A stretch of 64,000 nt of DNA from Betaproteobacteria bacterium SCN2 (GCA_008923285.1 WBSG01000010.1:1-64000); one strand, 5' to 3'. Counted from the first letter of the stretch, positions 26,392 through 36,792 are shown. The notes: a model not told the origin generated them from the sequence alone. Program-made: numbers and translations.

Positions 26392-29300
26392 TTATGAGAT
26401 TTTCTGGATGCCATCGCTCAGGCCCTGGAAGTTCTGGAGCTTATATCCGCTGCCAGCCAAGAGCGAGAACGCGTCGCTGCCATACAGGAGCCTGGAACCC
26501 AGGAACGACGACGCATCAAGGGTGGAGTAATCAGCCCCTTGGTCTCCGTCCACTTCAGACATCGCCTGCTGTTCGGCAAGGGCACGTGAGATGGCCAGAT
26601 CCATTTCCAGCCATTGCCGGAAGATTGTTGCGGGATCCGCGCCACCCGTACTGCTCGATGCTTGGAACTGCGCCCACGCACTGCTGCCGAGATAAGCCGG
26701 CAGGCCATGGGGGCTTGTCAACGGTGCTTGTGCGTCGCTTTCCTCGGTGGAGGAGGATGTTGCAAGGGTGCCGTCAGTCTCCGTGCTATTGCCCGTCGTC
26801 GCGCCGTCTGTCACGCTGTCGGCAGTCGTATCGGAGGCTTTCACGCCCTTGGCCCCGGGGTTGCCGGCCGATGTCCCGGCGCCATCGTTGAAATTGCTGT
26901 CCTGTCCCGCAGGAGCGGCATCTTTGCCATTGCCGATGCCCTGGTTGCCGTGGCTGATCGACAAGGTGAAGATGTCAGCCGCCGACAGGCTCCCTTCCGT
27001 GCTTCCCGTGGCTGCCACGCTGTCGGTTACGGTCACCTTGATGTCCAGCGACAGTACGCGCTTGGGCGACACGCCGGAGAAGGTCAGGCTAGCCGCGTCA
27101 AATTGCAGCCAGTCCGGCAACGCCGACCCATCCGCCAGGATCGCGGTGTAGGTAAGGGCATCGCCCGCATCGACGTCAACGAAGCTATCCGCGGGGATTT
27201 GCCAATAGAAGGGTTTGTTGAAGGTGAAATCCTGGTCAGCCAGTGGCTTGACGACCGGCAGCTGGTTGGTCAACTGCTTGATGCCCACACGATTCAGCAC
27301 CGTGCCATTCTCGAATGTGATGGCATTGACGCCCTCGCTGCCGGTCTGGCTGAACCAATTAGCCAACGTCACAAAATCCGTGGTACCCAATATTTGGATC
27401 ACCATATCGTCGCCGACCCGCTCGGCTTCCAGGCTGGATTCAGACACCCCGCCGCCGAAGCTCAGGGTATTGAATCCCTGCATGTCGGAAATGCGGTCGT
27501 TGCCGTCGCCGGGATTGAAGAGGTAAAGGTCGTCGCCCGCGCCGCCATCGAGGGCATCATCGCCGCCACCGCCTGAAAGTACGTCGTTGCCATCCAACCC
27601 CCAAAGTTGATCGTCTCCGCCAAGCCCGCTGATGCGGTCGGTGGTATTGGTACCGGTAACGGCATCCTCTCCCTCGCTCCCATCCAGATCGAATCCTCTC
27701 GTCAGCAATTCATTGGAAGTAAGCACCGTCCCATCCGCGAATTCGAAGCGGCCGATCGAGACGCTATTGAAGACATCTTGTGTATTGAAGCCCTCGATGT
27801 GTATGGCGTCGCCATTGCCCAGATCGAGCATGAGAGAGCCTTTGCGCAGCACAATATTGCCTGGGATGATACCCTCGCCAAATTTAAGGATATTGTTGCC
27901 GGAAGCGTCATCGTAGATGACATCAACACCATCCCCAGCATTGAAAAGATAGGTATCGTCACCTGCGCCGCCTGCCAGATAGTCTCTTCCAGCGCCTCCC
28001 GCTATGCTGTCATTTCCGCCATTGCCGTAGATCGTGTCGTTGCCAGTTTTCCCGTCAATAGTGTTCGCCTTGTCATTCCCGGAAATGTAATTGTCCAAAC
28101 CATTGCCCATGGCGACCGCATCAAAGGAAGTACCGTTACCAGCCACATCAGTGGCATCTCTTATCACCAACACTTCCACATTGCCAGGAAGCGTATATTC
28201 AGGAAGATAGCTGTAGACAGTATCTAAACCCTCACTCTCCGCTTCAATTACAGTGTCGGTTGCATTCCTGACTTCGTATACGTCATTGCCAGTGCCACCA
28301 ATCAAGGTATCGCCATCCCCCCCACGACCTCCATCCAAGTGATCATCCCCGGCACCGCCAATGAGCGTATCTACGCCACCACCCCCCATCAGAATGTCGT
28401 TTCCACCACCCCCCGCGAGGACATTGTTGCCTTCTGTTCCCCAAATAAGATTGTCCAGATCGTTGCCCGTGCCATTCAAGTCGGGATGAACAAAATTTAT
28501 GTATTCGTCATAAGCCAGATTTACCGGGGTTCGTTTTCTCAGATAAAGGTTCTCAACATTGGCACCAAGTGCGTATGAAAATCCGTAAACGTCGACCGTA
28601 TCTATTCCCTCACCTTGGTTCTCGATAATGGTATCGCTTGTGTCCCAGTCGCCCAGCAGCACATAGAGGTCATCGCCCATCCCTCCAGCCAGAGTGTCAA
28701 TCCCCTCCATGCCACGCAATGTGTCATCGCCCGCGCCACCCTTTACCAGATCATTTCCCTCATCCCCGTAAAGCGTGTCGTTGCCATCCCCACCATCAAG
28801 ATCGTCGTTTCCGGCTCCAGCACTCAGCCAATCGTTTCCTGATCCACCAAGCAAGGTGTCATCACCTTCCATGCCCCATAGATCATCATCACCACCGTTG
28901 CCTCTCAGGTAATCTACGCCAGCCCCACCATAAAGTGTGTCATTGCCCATTCCACCATATAGGGCCGCTCCATCTTCGCCCAGGTAAAGATTCAGATTCT
29001 GAGTAACATTCTCCGCAGCCCATTCCTCCAGATCCAGAACACTGCCATCTTGTGCCTGTATGGACATGGAAGTTCCAAAGTTGCTCGAGAATTGGATGAA
29101 TTGGCCATTACCTAGATCGAGTTTGACTGCCTCCACACCATCTTGCCCATTCTCGATACTAAGCATGGTTGCATCGAGGGATACCACATCAGTTAAAAGC
29201 AGGAAGTTCTTGCCTTCTCTGTCATATATCTCGACGTTTACCTGTCCTGTGATGATGTATTTGTCATTGCCTGCACCGCCGTGCAACTTATCTCCTTCGC

Positions 29301-31992
29301 CGCCGATTAGTATGTCATCGCCGCCGCCGCCGATAAGGACGTCGTTGCCATCACCACCGTCGAGCACATCATTGCCGTCATGGGCGGTGTCGAGGTTGCC
29401 GTCGCCGTGCAGGTAGTCGTCGCCCGCGCCGCCCAGCAGGTAGTCATTGCCGCCCGCGCCCCACAGCCGGTCGTTGCCGTCGCCGCCGGAAAGCATGTCG
29501 TCGCCGTAGGTGGTGTTGTCGTCGATGGCGTCGCCCAGGATGATGTCGTTGTCGCCCTGGCCCAGAATAACGTCGTCACCGCCATCGCCTGAGAGGATAT
29601 CGGCGCCCTCGCCGCCGTCCACGAAGTCGTTGCCGCCTCCGGCGTGCGCCACGTCGTTGCCCGCGCCAGCGTAGATGGTATCGCCGCCGCCAGGGCCGTA
29701 GGCCGTACCCACGCTGACCTTGTCGGGCTGGTCGTAGGTGTAGCTCATGAACCCACCGGCATCGAGGGTAGTCTGGATGCCGGTGAAGAGATTGTTCTGT
29801 GTGAGGTAGGATCGGTCGACCAATGCGCCCACGGTACCGTCAGCGAGGATGAGGTCGTCGCCGTCTCCGCCGTAGAGGGTGTCGTCTCCACTATAGGTCC
29901 CGCCAGCGATGACGTCGTTGCCCGCGCCGCCGTCGATCACATTGTCGCCACCCACACCGGAAATGTAGTCAATGCCATCGTGGCCCCGGAACAGGTCGTT
30001 GAACTGACTCCCTATCAGAAAATCCTGGCCAGCGGTGCCGTCGTTGTCGGCAGTAGTGACGGGCGGGGGTGCGGGAACGGAAACGCCCAGTTCGATGCCG
30101 AGTTCGCCGTCCGACCAGCCTTTGACGAGGACGCTGGTGTCGCCCTTATTGATCAGGAGTTGGGTTTCGCCGTCAACGATACTCTTGGTGTAAATAATGC
30201 CGTTCTGCCGGTCGGCCCAGGTGTCGGCGCCAAGCTGCACCCACTGGCCGACTTCCAGGTCGACGCTGCCTAGGGCTTCGATTTCGCCAAACTTGACGAC
30301 GCCCGCACCGTCGGTGTCGATCATGGTATCAAAGCCGTCGCCGGGGTTGATAACGTAGGTATCAAAGCCCTCGCCGCCTTCGAGGTAGTCGTTGCCTCCC
30401 TTGCCTTCGAGGGTGTCGTCGCCGGCCATGCCGTAGAGGTGGTCGGTTGCTTCCTTCCCAGTCAGGATATCGGCATTTGTTGAGCCAAAAAGAATCTGGT
30501 GGTCGGGATCGGCACTGAAGATGCTATCGCCTTTGCCATCGATAAATATTGACAAGGGATTGCCATTGATCCGGATGGAGTAATCCAAAAAATTCCAGTC
30601 GCCAGAAACGCTGTTGGTGTCCCATTCTTCCGAATATGGTTTGTTGTCACGATCGCCGTAAATGAAATTGTCGTTATTGTCTTCGGCGCCGATATCGTAT
30701 TTCATCTTCCACGACAGCATGGCGGCGCGATCTTTGAGGTAAAGGTCGGTGAGATTACCCTCGCCGGTGGCGTGGTCGTAGAGGTCTAGTTCACCCTCAA
30801 GGTTATGTCCGTCATAGAGTGCGGCATCCCCGGTAACGGCAAAAGGATTGAGGTTGACAAGTGCGAAGCGATAAGCCAGACCTTCGAAATTATCTTGTTG
30901 GGCTCTGGCAGCGATATCGGAACCACCCAAACTGCTTAGCGGCTGGATGGAGGCGAAATCCCGGGTCTGAGCGGCAAGCTGGTATCCGGCGCTGTCGCGG
31001 ATGTCTTGCATGCGCTTGTACAGGTCGTCGCGGCTTCCATCGCTCACAATCTCGGCGCCTGCATCGAAGAGGTTGCCCAACGCATTGACCGAGTCCTCCA
31101 GGGTCATGGCATCACGATTGCCCGAGGCCCTCAGGATGGCGCCGATGTCGTCGACAGTGATTGTGGCTGACATACCCGCGAAGAGCGCATAAACGGCAAG
31201 CGAGTCGGTGAGTACGCGCTGGCTGTGGTTAAGGGACAGTGGAGTATCTGGCCCACCCGGAATCACAATATCCAGAAGCCTCTGATCCTCGATGAGAATG
31301 CCAATCGGCGGCGACAACGGCCAACCCATGCCAGTTATTGGCGATATGCCCGTACTTGCATAGATGTTGGTCAGATTGCCGACATTTGGCGGCGACAGGA
31401 AGGATGTGCCGAGCGCTTCGTTGAGTTGCTGCAAAAGTTCGCCATACAAATCGGCGCCACCGACGCCGGGTGCATTGTAGACATAGGTATGCTCGATGCT
31501 GGCTGCAAAATCCTTGGCCAGTCCCGCAGCCAGCCAGCCGCCGAGCGAATGCCCGGTGACGGTGAACGTGCCCGCCAGCGTGCCATTGCTCTGCCAGGCT
31601 TCGATCTGGCTCTTCAGGGTTTGATACTGCTCGGACAATTGTGGAACACCGTGAAGAATGATGCCGCCGTCGACCGTCAAGTCACCGATATCGCTGAACT
31701 CGGTGCCGCGAATGGCAACATGGCGCTCGCCGGTGGCGATATCTTCGAAGATGGTGACGGACAGGCCGTTCGACGACGTGATGTAGCTGGTGATGTTCCC
31801 ACCATCGTCATAGACGGGTATTCGCTCGCTGTGGGTGTATTGGTCGATGACTCTCCATTTTTCGGCAAAAACTTGCGATTGATAAGCAGCCATGCCTGCA
31901 TCAATTAGTGCAGCTTCATCAGGTCTCGTGGTGTTCAAGTCCGCGTAAGAAGCAAGCGCCAGTTCGGCGTATGAAAAGTAATCATAAAACAT
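26392..31992 (-). CDS. Giant secreted class 3 lipase with RTX repeats
   Basis: 1866 residues. The N-terminal 280 form an alpha/beta hydrolase with the nucleophile elbow TGHSLGG (Ser 149) and a plausible catalytic His in LNHSQ (about 256). From about 510 to 1600 there are at least six blocks of calcium-binding nonapeptides ([16 protein letters not shown] and similar) separated by beta-rich spacers. A cadherin/Ig-like domain around 1610-1710 ([18 protein letters not shown]), a low-complexity Ser/Thr/Ala stretch, and a C-terminal tail of about 110 residues without RTX, probably carrying the export signal, follow. Export is by type I secretion, with folding outside in calcium. It starts 3 bases after accessory gene B. 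Target lipid unknown: phospholipase toxin or nutrient lipase. Confidence 0.93.
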   Translation of the reverse strand: MFYDYFSYAELALASYADLNTTRPDEAALIDAGMAAYQSQVFAEKWRVIDQYTHSERIPVYDDGGNITSYITSSNGLSVTIFEDIATGERHVAIRGTEFSDIGDLTVDGGIILHGVPQLSEQYQTLKSQIEAWQSNGTLAGTFTVTGHSLGGWLAAGLAKDFAASIEHTYVYNAPGVGGADLYGELLQQLNEALGTSFLSPPNVGNLTNIYASTGISPITGMGWPLSPPIGILIEDQRLLDIVIPGGPDTPLSLNHSQRVLTDSLAVYALFAGMSATITVDDIGAILRASGNRDAMTLEDSVNALGNLFDAGAEIVSDGSRDDLYKRMQDIRDSAGYQLAAQTRDFASIQPLSSLGGSDIAARAQQDNFEGLAYRFALVNLNPFAVTGDAALYDGHNLEGELDLYDHATGEGNLTDLYLKDRAAMLSWKMKYDIGAEDNNDNFIYGDRDNKPYSEEWDTNSVSGDWNFLDYSIRINGNPLSIFIDGKGDSIFSADPDHQILFGSTNADILTGKEATDHLYGMAGDDTLEGKGGNDYLEGGEGFDTYVINPGDGFDTMIDTDGAGVVKFGEIEALGSVDLEVGQWVQLGADTWADRQNGIIYTKSIVDGETQLLINKGDTSVLVKGWSDGELGIELGVSVPAPPPVTTADNDGTAGQDFLIGSQFNDLFRGHDGIDYISGVGGDNVIDGGAGNDVIAGGTYSGDDTLYGGDGDDLILADGTVGALVDRSYLTQNNLFTGIQTTLDAGGFMSYTYDQPDKVSVGTAYGPGGGDTIYAGAGNDVAHAGGGNDFVDGGEGADILSGDGGDDVILGQGDNDIILGDAIDDNTTYGDDMLSGGDGNDRLWGAGGNDYLLGGAGDDYLHGDGNLDTAHDGNDVLDGGDGNDVLIGGGGDDILIGGEGDKLHGGAGNDKYIITGQVNVEIYDREGKNFLLLTDVVSLDATMLSIENGQDGVEAVKLDLGNGQFIQFSSNFGTSMSIQAQDGSVLDLEEWAAENVTQNLNLYLGEDGAALYGGMGNDTLYGGAGVDYLRGNGGDDDLWGMEGDDTLLGGSGNDWLSAGAGNDDLDGGDGNDTLYGDEGNDLVKGGAGDDTLRGMEGIDTLAGGMGDDLYVLLGDWDTSDTIIENQGEGIDTVDVYGFSYALGANVENLYLRKRTPVNLAYDEYINFVHPDLNGTGNDLDNLIWGTEGNNVLAGGGGNDILMGGGGVDTLIGGAGDDHLDGGRGGDGDTLIGGTGNDVYEVRNATDTVIEAESEGLDTVYSYLPEYTLPGNVEVLVIRDATDVAGNGTSFDAVAMGNGLDNYISGNDKANTIDGKTGNDTIYGNGGNDSIAGGAGRDYLAGGAGDDTYLFNAGDGVDVIYDDASGNNILKFGEGIIPGNIVLRKGSLMLDLGNGDAIHIEGFNTQDVFNSVSIGRFEFADGTVLTSNELLTRGFDLDGSEGEDAVTGTNTTDRISGLGGDDQLWGLDGNDVLSGGGGDDALDGGAGDDLYLFNPGDGNDRISDMQGFNTLSFGGGVSESSLEAERVGDDMVIQILGTTDFVTLANWFSQTGSEGVNAITFENGTVLNRVGIKQLTNQLPVVKPLADQDFTFNKPFYWQIPADSFVDVDAGDALTYTAILADGSALPDWLQFDAASLTFSGVSPKRVLSLDIKVTVTDSVAATGSTEGSLSAADIFTLSISHGNQGIGNGKDAAPAGQDSNFNDGAGTSAGNPGAKGVKASDTTADSVTDGATTGNSTETDGTLATSSSTEESDAQAPLTSPHGLPAYLGSSAWAQFQASSSTGGADPATIFRQWLEMDLAISRALAEQQAMSEVDGDQGADYSTLDASSFLGSRLLYGSDAFSLLAGSGYKLQNFQGLSDGIQKIS

Positions 31993-31995
31993 TTA

Positions 31996-32541
31996 TTACT
32001 CCTCTACTTTCTTAAAAATCTGCTCTTGTAACAATGAGTTGCCTGATTCCTTAGGACATCTAAATGAAGACTCGTGCCATGGCCCCGGCATGTCGCCACC
32101 AATGCGGGCGTAACTGATCGCTTCTCCCAAGAGTTTTCCATCCGCGCGTCGGCATACAAGGAAATGATCTCGACGAACTACTGGTGATTTGTTACGGTAC
32201 TTCTTAACTTGCCAGACATAGAAATATTCATCTTCAAGCTTGGCAAACTCCTTAGCAGGGACACGTATTAGGCCGTATTTATCAAATCTCTCCGGCGGCA
32301 GCGTCACCGTCTCATACACCCTCACCCCGCCATCTTTCGCACACAGCTCCCGCACCTGCTGGTCGGCCAGCCACTTCTCTCCCTGTGCCAACCACAGCAA
32401 GCCCGCCAGGGTTACCATGGTCCCCAGGATAACTAGGCCACGGGCCAGAGAAGAATCGGTCTTGCGCCACAGCCATACGGCCACCGCGACTACCAGCGCA
32501 GGAATTCCGATGAAATAGAAAAGAACGAGCAGCAGGCTCAT
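31996..32541 (-). CDS. Accessory protein B: two membrane helices and a conserved periplasmic domain
   Basis: 181 residues from the ATG at 32541, which has GGAGG 8 bases upstream; a TTG 15 bases earlier is less likely. Helices at about 3-25 and 32-52 flank a positively charged loop (WRKTDSSLARG), predicting a periplasmic C-terminal domain. That domain (CAKDGGVRVYETVTLP, later GGDMPGPWHESSFRCP) is shared with accessory protein A at 33933-34385, including two Cys that could pair. I do not recognise the family. Its position 3 bases before the lipase gene suggests an immunity protein or chaperone for it. Function is inference. Confidence 0.8.
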   Translation of the reverse strand: MSLLLVLFYFIGIPALVVAVAVWLWRKTDSSLARGLVILGTMVTLAGLLWLAQGEKWLADQQVRELCAKDGGVRVYETVTLPPERFDKYGLIRVPAKEFAKLEDEYFYVWQVKKYRNKSPVVRRDHFLVCRRADGKLLGEAISYARIGGDMPGPWHESSFRCPKESGNSLLQEQIFKKVEE

Positions 32542-32565
32542 GCGGCGATCCTCCAATTCCCAATA

Positions 32566-33383
32566 AAAAGGGTCAGCATCAACAATGTTTTCATTCTTCT
32601 CCCCCCTAGAACCCGAAACCAGTTTGCTCTTCTCTTTCCAATAAGCTCAGCGCCTTTACCTTCCGCGGCCTCCCGCGCCTTCCCTGCACTCGTCTCACCC
32701 CCGTAGCTTCGCAGACTCGTTCCTTGAATCGCTCATTGCCCAAAGGCTGGCACTGGAAAATTGCCAACCGAATGTCGCTGATCGCCTCGTTGTCCATCTG
32801 CCTGCGGAACAGGGCACGGTACGCAGATTGTCTCGTTGCTTCATCTGATCCAAGCGAACGGTAGAACGAGTGCTCGACAATTCGCTTGTCTGCCTGCCCC
32901 AAGCCGTTGTGCCGGTAGCTCGACCATTTGTATTGGCCGGGATCATTGACCATGCTGGCGCGCAAGGGGTTGAGTTCGATGTAGCGCATGCAGGTCAGCA
33001 GGTAGGTGTCAGCCTCGACGAGGCTGGATTTGTAGCGGCCTTCCCACAGGCTGCCGGTGCGTTTGTAGTGGCGGTTGATGTATTGGACGTAGCGGCGGCC
33101 AACGGATTGCATGAGCCGGGCTATGCCGTTCTCGGTTTCAGGCGTTACCAGCAAATGAACGTGGTTGGTCATGAGCACGTAGGCATGAATGGCGCAGTGC
33201 CAATCGGCAGCCGATTTCTGGAGCCAATGGAGGTAGCAGTGATAATCCTCCTCGGCGAAGAAACAGGGCTCTCGATTAATGCCGCGCTGGACGACATGCT
33301 GGGGCAGTCCGGCCAGTTTGATGCGGGGGCGACGGGGCATGTGTGCCGACTTTCAAAAGTTGATTGATGCTGACCCCTTTAGT
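32566..33383 (-). mobile_element. REP-associated Y1 transposase element with inverted ends
   Basis: About 820 bases flanked by inverted GGGTCAGCATCAA sequences: plus strand AAAAAGGGTCAGCATCAA at 32565-32582, and its complement TTGATGCTGACCCCTTT at about 33364-33380. Next to the right end is a GACTTTCAAAAGTT palindrome. It contains one transposase gene. It interrupts the lipase copy at 33276-33929; sequence left of the element leads directly into the ribosome binding site of accessory gene B, so the rest of that lipase was lost. No target duplication was identified. Confidence 0.75.
32606..33340 (-). CDS. REP-associated tyrosine transposase (Y1, HUH)
   Basis: 244 residues. Start PRRPRIKLAGLPQHVVQRGI; HUH metal motif in TNHVHLLVTPE (about 58-68); RRYVQYINRHYKRTGSLWEG; and the probable catalytic Tyr in YLLTCMRYIELNPLRASM near 118. 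The C-terminal region is basic (RRVQGRRGRPRKVKALSL). The family (TnpA-REP/RAYT, related to IS200/IS605 transposases) cuts single-stranded palindromic ends. The gene looks intact. Confidence 0.93.
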   Translation of the reverse strand: MPRRPRIKLAGLPQHVVQRGINREPCFFAEEDYHCYLHWLQKSAADWHCAIHAYVLMTNHVHLLVTPETENGIARLMQSVGRRYVQYINRHYKRTGSLWEGRYKSSLVEADTYLLTCMRYIELNPLRASMVNDPGQYKWSSYRHNGLGQADKRIVEHSFYRSLGSDEATRQSAYRALFRRQMDNEAISDIRLAIFQCQPLGNERFKERVCEATGVRRVQGRRGRPRKVKALSLLEREEQTGFGF

Positions 33384-33929
33384 TGCGGTTGGGTCATAAA
33401 CCGTGGTGACACCCAGCACGTTTAGGATAGGCGAAGTGATGAAGCTGGTGATGCCGCCAACACCAGGCGAGTTGTAGAGGTATGTGTGCGAGACTTTGGC
33501 GGCAAAATCGGCGGTAATACCAATCGCCAGGAATCCGCCCAGGCTATGACCCGTCACGGTGAATGTCTGAGACAAGGTGCCATCCCCCAACCATTCTTCA
33601 ACCTTGGCCTTGAGGCTGGTGTATTGCGCCTGCAAGGCTGTGGTTCCGAGCAGAGCGATATCCACGATATCCGTGAGCAGGTCGAGGCCATCATTGGTGC
33701 CGCGGATTGCGAGGTAGGTGTTCCCGGCCGCATCGGAAAACACCGTCGCCGAGAGGCCGTTGGCATCGTCTTTATATTGGGCGGCTACGGTGTAAGTAGA
33801 GGAGAAATATACGGCTTGTGCATCAGACATACCAGCATCGACCAAGGCTGTTTTACTCGACACACGCGTAGTCAAATTTGCATAGGCAGCCAATGCCAAT
33901 TCAGCCTGCGTAAAATATTCTTGGTCCAT
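33276..33929 (-). pseudogene. Truncated class 3 lipase (first lipase/RTX copy)
   Basis: The open frame has 217 codons, but only about 182 are original; the last about 35 (from KGVSINQLLKVG) read into the transposase element. The start MDQEYFTQAELALAAYANLT aligns with the intact lipase ([20 protein letters not shown]), and TGHSLGG (Ser 129) and YLYNSPGVGG are conserved. The region holding the catalytic His, all RTX repeats and the secretion signal are missing, so it should be inactive and not exported. It starts 3 bases after accessory gene A, the same spacing as the intact pair. Confidence 0.85.
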
Positions 33930-33932
33930 TTC

Positions 33933-34385
33933 TTACTCCCCATTTAACTGGATAAAAACGCGACGAGCTAAAAACACATCATCAGCGTGCTCGGGGCATC
34001 TAAACGATGACTCATGCCAAGGCCCTGGCATATCTCCGCCACGACGTGCATAGCTAACGGTTTCACCTAATAACTTGGAATCAAATCGTCGGACGATCTG
34101 AAACTGATCTCGACGCAAACTAGGGCTTCCTTCCCTCAACTTGGCAACCTCCCAAACCACGTAATATTCGTCATCATCTTTAAGATTCTGGTACGGCATG
34201 GTAGTAAGTTTTTGTGTATATCGACTGTACTTGTCCGCCGGCAACTTCACCGTTTCATACACCTTCACCCCGCCGTCAATGGCGCACAGACGCTTTACCT
34301 CGGCATCGAGTTCTTCCTTGCTCGGGCCGCTTGCGCAAGCCGACAGAAAAGTCAGCAGGAGCAATAACGAAATTGGTGCTTTCAT
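33933..34385 (-). CDS. Accessory protein A: lipoprotein paralogue of protein B
   Basis: 150 residues from the ATG at 34385, with GAGGA nine bases upstream; another ATG at 34394 touches that site and is less likely. The signal peptide has a lipobox (FLSAC, Cys about 17). The mature part (CAIDGGVKVYETVKLP, then RRDQFQIVRRFDSKLLGE, then GGDMPGPWHESSFRCP) matches the periplasmic domain of protein B. Anchor type differs: lipid here, two helices in B. The downstream lipase partner is broken, so this gene may be an orphan immunity or chaperone gene. No known family recognised. Confidence 0.82.
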   Translation of the reverse strand: MKAPISLLLLLTFLSACASGPSKEELDAEVKRLCAIDGGVKVYETVKLPADKYSRYTQKLTTMPYQNLKDDDEYYVVWEVAKLREGSPSLRRDQFQIVRRFDSKLLGETVSYARRGGDMPGPWHESSFRCPEHADDVFLARRVFIQLNGE

Positions 34386-34449
34386 GCGAACCATTCCTCT
34401 TTGATCAATTTGATTTGTTCAACTTCACATAGCTATCAAAACGCTCAGC

Positions 34450-34581
34450 TCAGCTCAGCTTAGCCACGCTTCCCCATTCATCCTTCAGTCGCTCGTTTAT
34501 GTCAGCCCGGTAGTGCTCGGGCAACGAAACGATGCTGCTGATTAGAGCGTCTGAGAAAGCCGGCGCTCTGGCCTTATTCAT
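34450..34581 (-). CDS. Unrecognised 43-residue ORF after the exporter gene
   Basis: MNKARAPAFSDALISSIVSL, then PEHYRADINERLKDEWGSVA, then KLS. The ATG lies directly after the TAG of the ABC exporter, and an AAGGAG site inside the exporter's last codons sits 6 bases before it. No signal peptide or membrane helix; the second half is charged and probably helical. It lies in the operon between the exporter and accessory gene A (65-base gap). It could be an export-associated regulator or an antitoxin-like peptide; I have no family evidence. A CTCAGCTCAGCTCAGCT tandem covers its last codons and stop. Confidence 0.55.
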   Translation of the reverse strand: MNKARAPAFSDALISSIVSLPEHYRADINERLKDEWGSVAKLS

Positions 34582-36792
34582 CTATTTCTCCTTTGCTGTT
34601 CCCTTTCCATCTGTCCGTTCGTCCTCCACCACTTCCATCCGTGTCGCCTGCTGACGCGGCCCGAAAGCAAGCACCTCGTCCACCTGCAGCCCCCGGGGGA
34701 TATGGTGGGTAATGAAGAGCATGGTGGCCTTGCCCTTCAGGCCGTTGATGGTTTTGGCGAAACCCTCGGCGGTGTGGTGGTCGAGGTTGGAGGCGGCTTC
34801 GTCAAAAATGAGGATCTTCGGTTTCTTGAGCAGGGCGCGGGCGATGGCGATGCGCTGGCGCTGCCCACCGGAGAGGCCGACGCCATGCTCGCCCAGCTCG
34901 GTCTGGTAGCCCTTGGGCAGCGCCTCGATCACGTCGTGGATCTCGGCCGTTTTGCAGGCAGTGATGACGTCCTCGAAGCTGGCATGCGGGTGGGCCATGA
35001 TGAGGTTGTCGTACACCGTGCCTGAGAACAGCACGGTTTCCTGCGGCACGACGCCGAAGGCGCTGCGCAGTTCGTTGGCGGCCAGGGTGCGGATCTCCTT
35101 GCCGTCGAGTCTGATCTGGCCCTCCTGAGGTAGATAGAAGCCCATCAGCAATTTGGCGAGCGTGCTCTTGCCCGAGCCGGACGGCCCCATGAGCACGGTG
35201 AGATGCCCAGGCTTGAGCGTGAGGTTGAGATTGCGGTAAAGCCAGGGGTGCTTTTCCGAATAGCGGAAGCCGAGGCCGGACAGCTCGATGCGGCCGTTGC
35301 CGGCGTTTTCCCGATTGGGCGTGAGCGTGTGGGGTTCCTGCGGCATGTCGAGGATGTCGCCGAGGCGCTTGACGGCGATGTCCGCCTGCTGGAACTCCTG
35401 CCACAGGCCGACGAGCCTGAGCATGGGCTGGCTCATGCGGCTGGCGAACATCTGGAAGGCGACCAGCATGCCGATGGTGAAGCCTTCGTTCTGCATGACG
35501 ATGAGCGCGCCGACGATGAGGATGGACAGCGTCATGGTCTGTTCCAGACCGTTGGCCACGACGTTGTAGGTGTTGCCGGCCTGCTTGGTGTTGAAGCTGG
35601 CCGTCAGGTACTGGGCGAGGAAACCGCCGTATTTGCGGTCGACATCCGGCTCCATCTGCAGGGATTTCACCGTGGCCATGCCGGAAAGGTATTCGGTCAG
35701 GAAAGCCTGATTGCGCGCGCCCAGCATGAATTGCGTATTCAGCCGTTCGCGGAAAACCGGAACCATGAGCAGGCTGATGATGCCGATGAGCGTGAGCAGT
35801 CCGACCGCGATGAGGGAGAGCTGCCAGGAGTACCAGAACATCACGGCCAGGAAGATCAGCAGGAAGGGCAGGTCCAGGATGAGCGTGACGGCTGCGCCGG
35901 AGACGAATTCGCGGATGGTCTCTACCCCCTGCAGGCGTGCCACCAGGGTGCCGGTCGGACGATGCTCGAAATAGGGCAAAGGCAGCCGCAGCAGGTGGCG
36001 CAGCACCTGGCTGCCCAGCACGGCATCGATACGGTTGCCGGTATGCAAAACCAGGTACTGGCGCAGCCAGGTCATGATGCTGGTGAACAGCATGAACATG
36101 ACCAGCGCGATGCCCAGCACCACCAGGGTGCTTGTGCTCTGATGGGCAATGACCTTGTCGATGATGACCTGGGTGAAAAGCGGCGTGGACAGCCCGACCA
36201 GTTGGATGGCGAACGAGGCGATCAGGACATCGCGCCAGATGCGCTTGTGTTTGAGCAGTTCGGGCACGAACCAGCGGAAGCCGAAGGGCTTTTTGCCAGT
36301 TTCGAAACCCGGGATTTCATCGCCTTCCCTGCTGCCGGCGGACTCCCTGGCGATGAGTATCAGTTCCGGCTCGAGCCGGCTGGCGGCATCGGCCAGGGCC
36401 AGCGTTTCCGGCACGCGGGCGTCGCGCTTGAAATAGATCAGGTTCTGCCCGTCGCACTTGAGGATCAGGATAGGGGCGCCGACAGGGGACGAGGGCTCGT
36501 CAAGAAAACCGATCGCAGGCAATGGCAGCGTCTGCCAGTCGACGTCGGCCCGGGATTCCGCGCCGGACTTGAAGCCGAAGGTGCGGCATGCCTCATGCAG
36601 CGTCGCCAGGCTGCATGGCGGAGGGAATTGCTGCGCAACCAGCTTGGTATCAAATGGAATGCGATGGAGATTGCACAGGCTCCCCAGAAGCCAGAGCAAG
36701 TCCTCCAGTGCCATGCCCTTTTCGATGGGCGTGGCAACGCCATTTCCTACGGACGAACTGCCAGCGTCCGGCTCTCGAACCGTAACCTGCAC
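34582..36792 (-). CDS. HlyB-type type I secretion ABC exporter
   Basis: 736 residues. An N-terminal C39-like domain (about 25-150) lacks the protease Cys motif, so it is the inactive type that binds RTX substrates. A six-helix membrane domain covers about 185-465. The nucleotide-binding domain has Walker A GPSGSGKST (about 540), signature LSGGQRQRIAIAR, Walker B ILIFDEA and His loop FITHH. It would export the lipase/RTX protein together with the HlyD-type adaptor encoded at the other end of the operon. No TolC gene is present, so a chromosomal one is presumably used. Confidence 0.95.
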   Translation of the reverse strand: MQVTVREPDAGSSSVGNGVATPIEKGMALEDLLWLLGSLCNLHRIPFDTKLVAQQFPPPCSLATLHEACRTFGFKSGAESRADVDWQTLPLPAIGFLDEPSSPVGAPILILKCDGQNLIYFKRDARVPETLALADAASRLEPELILIARESAGSREGDEIPGFETGKKPFGFRWFVPELLKHKRIWRDVLIASFAIQLVGLSTPLFTQVIIDKVIAHQSTSTLVVLGIALVMFMLFTSIMTWLRQYLVLHTGNRIDAVLGSQVLRHLLRLPLPYFEHRPTGTLVARLQGVETIREFVSGAAVTLILDLPFLLIFLAVMFWYSWQLSLIAVGLLTLIGIISLLMVPVFRERLNTQFMLGARNQAFLTEYLSGMATVKSLQMEPDVDRKYGGFLAQYLTASFNTKQAGNTYNVVANGLEQTMTLSILIVGALIVMQNEGFTIGMLVAFQMFASRMSQPMLRLVGLWQEFQQADIAVKRLGDILDMPQEPHTLTPNRENAGNGRIELSGLGFRYSEKHPWLYRNLNLTLKPGHLTVLMGPSGSGKSTLAKLLMGFYLPQEGQIRLDGKEIRTLAANELRSAFGVVPQETVLFSGTVYDNLIMAHPHASFEDVITACKTAEIHDVIEALPKGYQTELGEHGVGLSGGQRQRIAIARALLKKPKILIFDEAASNLDHHTAEGFAKTINGLKGKATMLFITHHIPRGLQVDEVLAFGPRQQATRMEVVEDERTDGKGTAKEK

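Noticed and set aside
27500-30500. Tandem short repeats resembling a CRISPR or satellite array
   Set aside because: The periodicity is that of RTX nonapeptide codons within an open frame; units are degenerate and there are no spacers.
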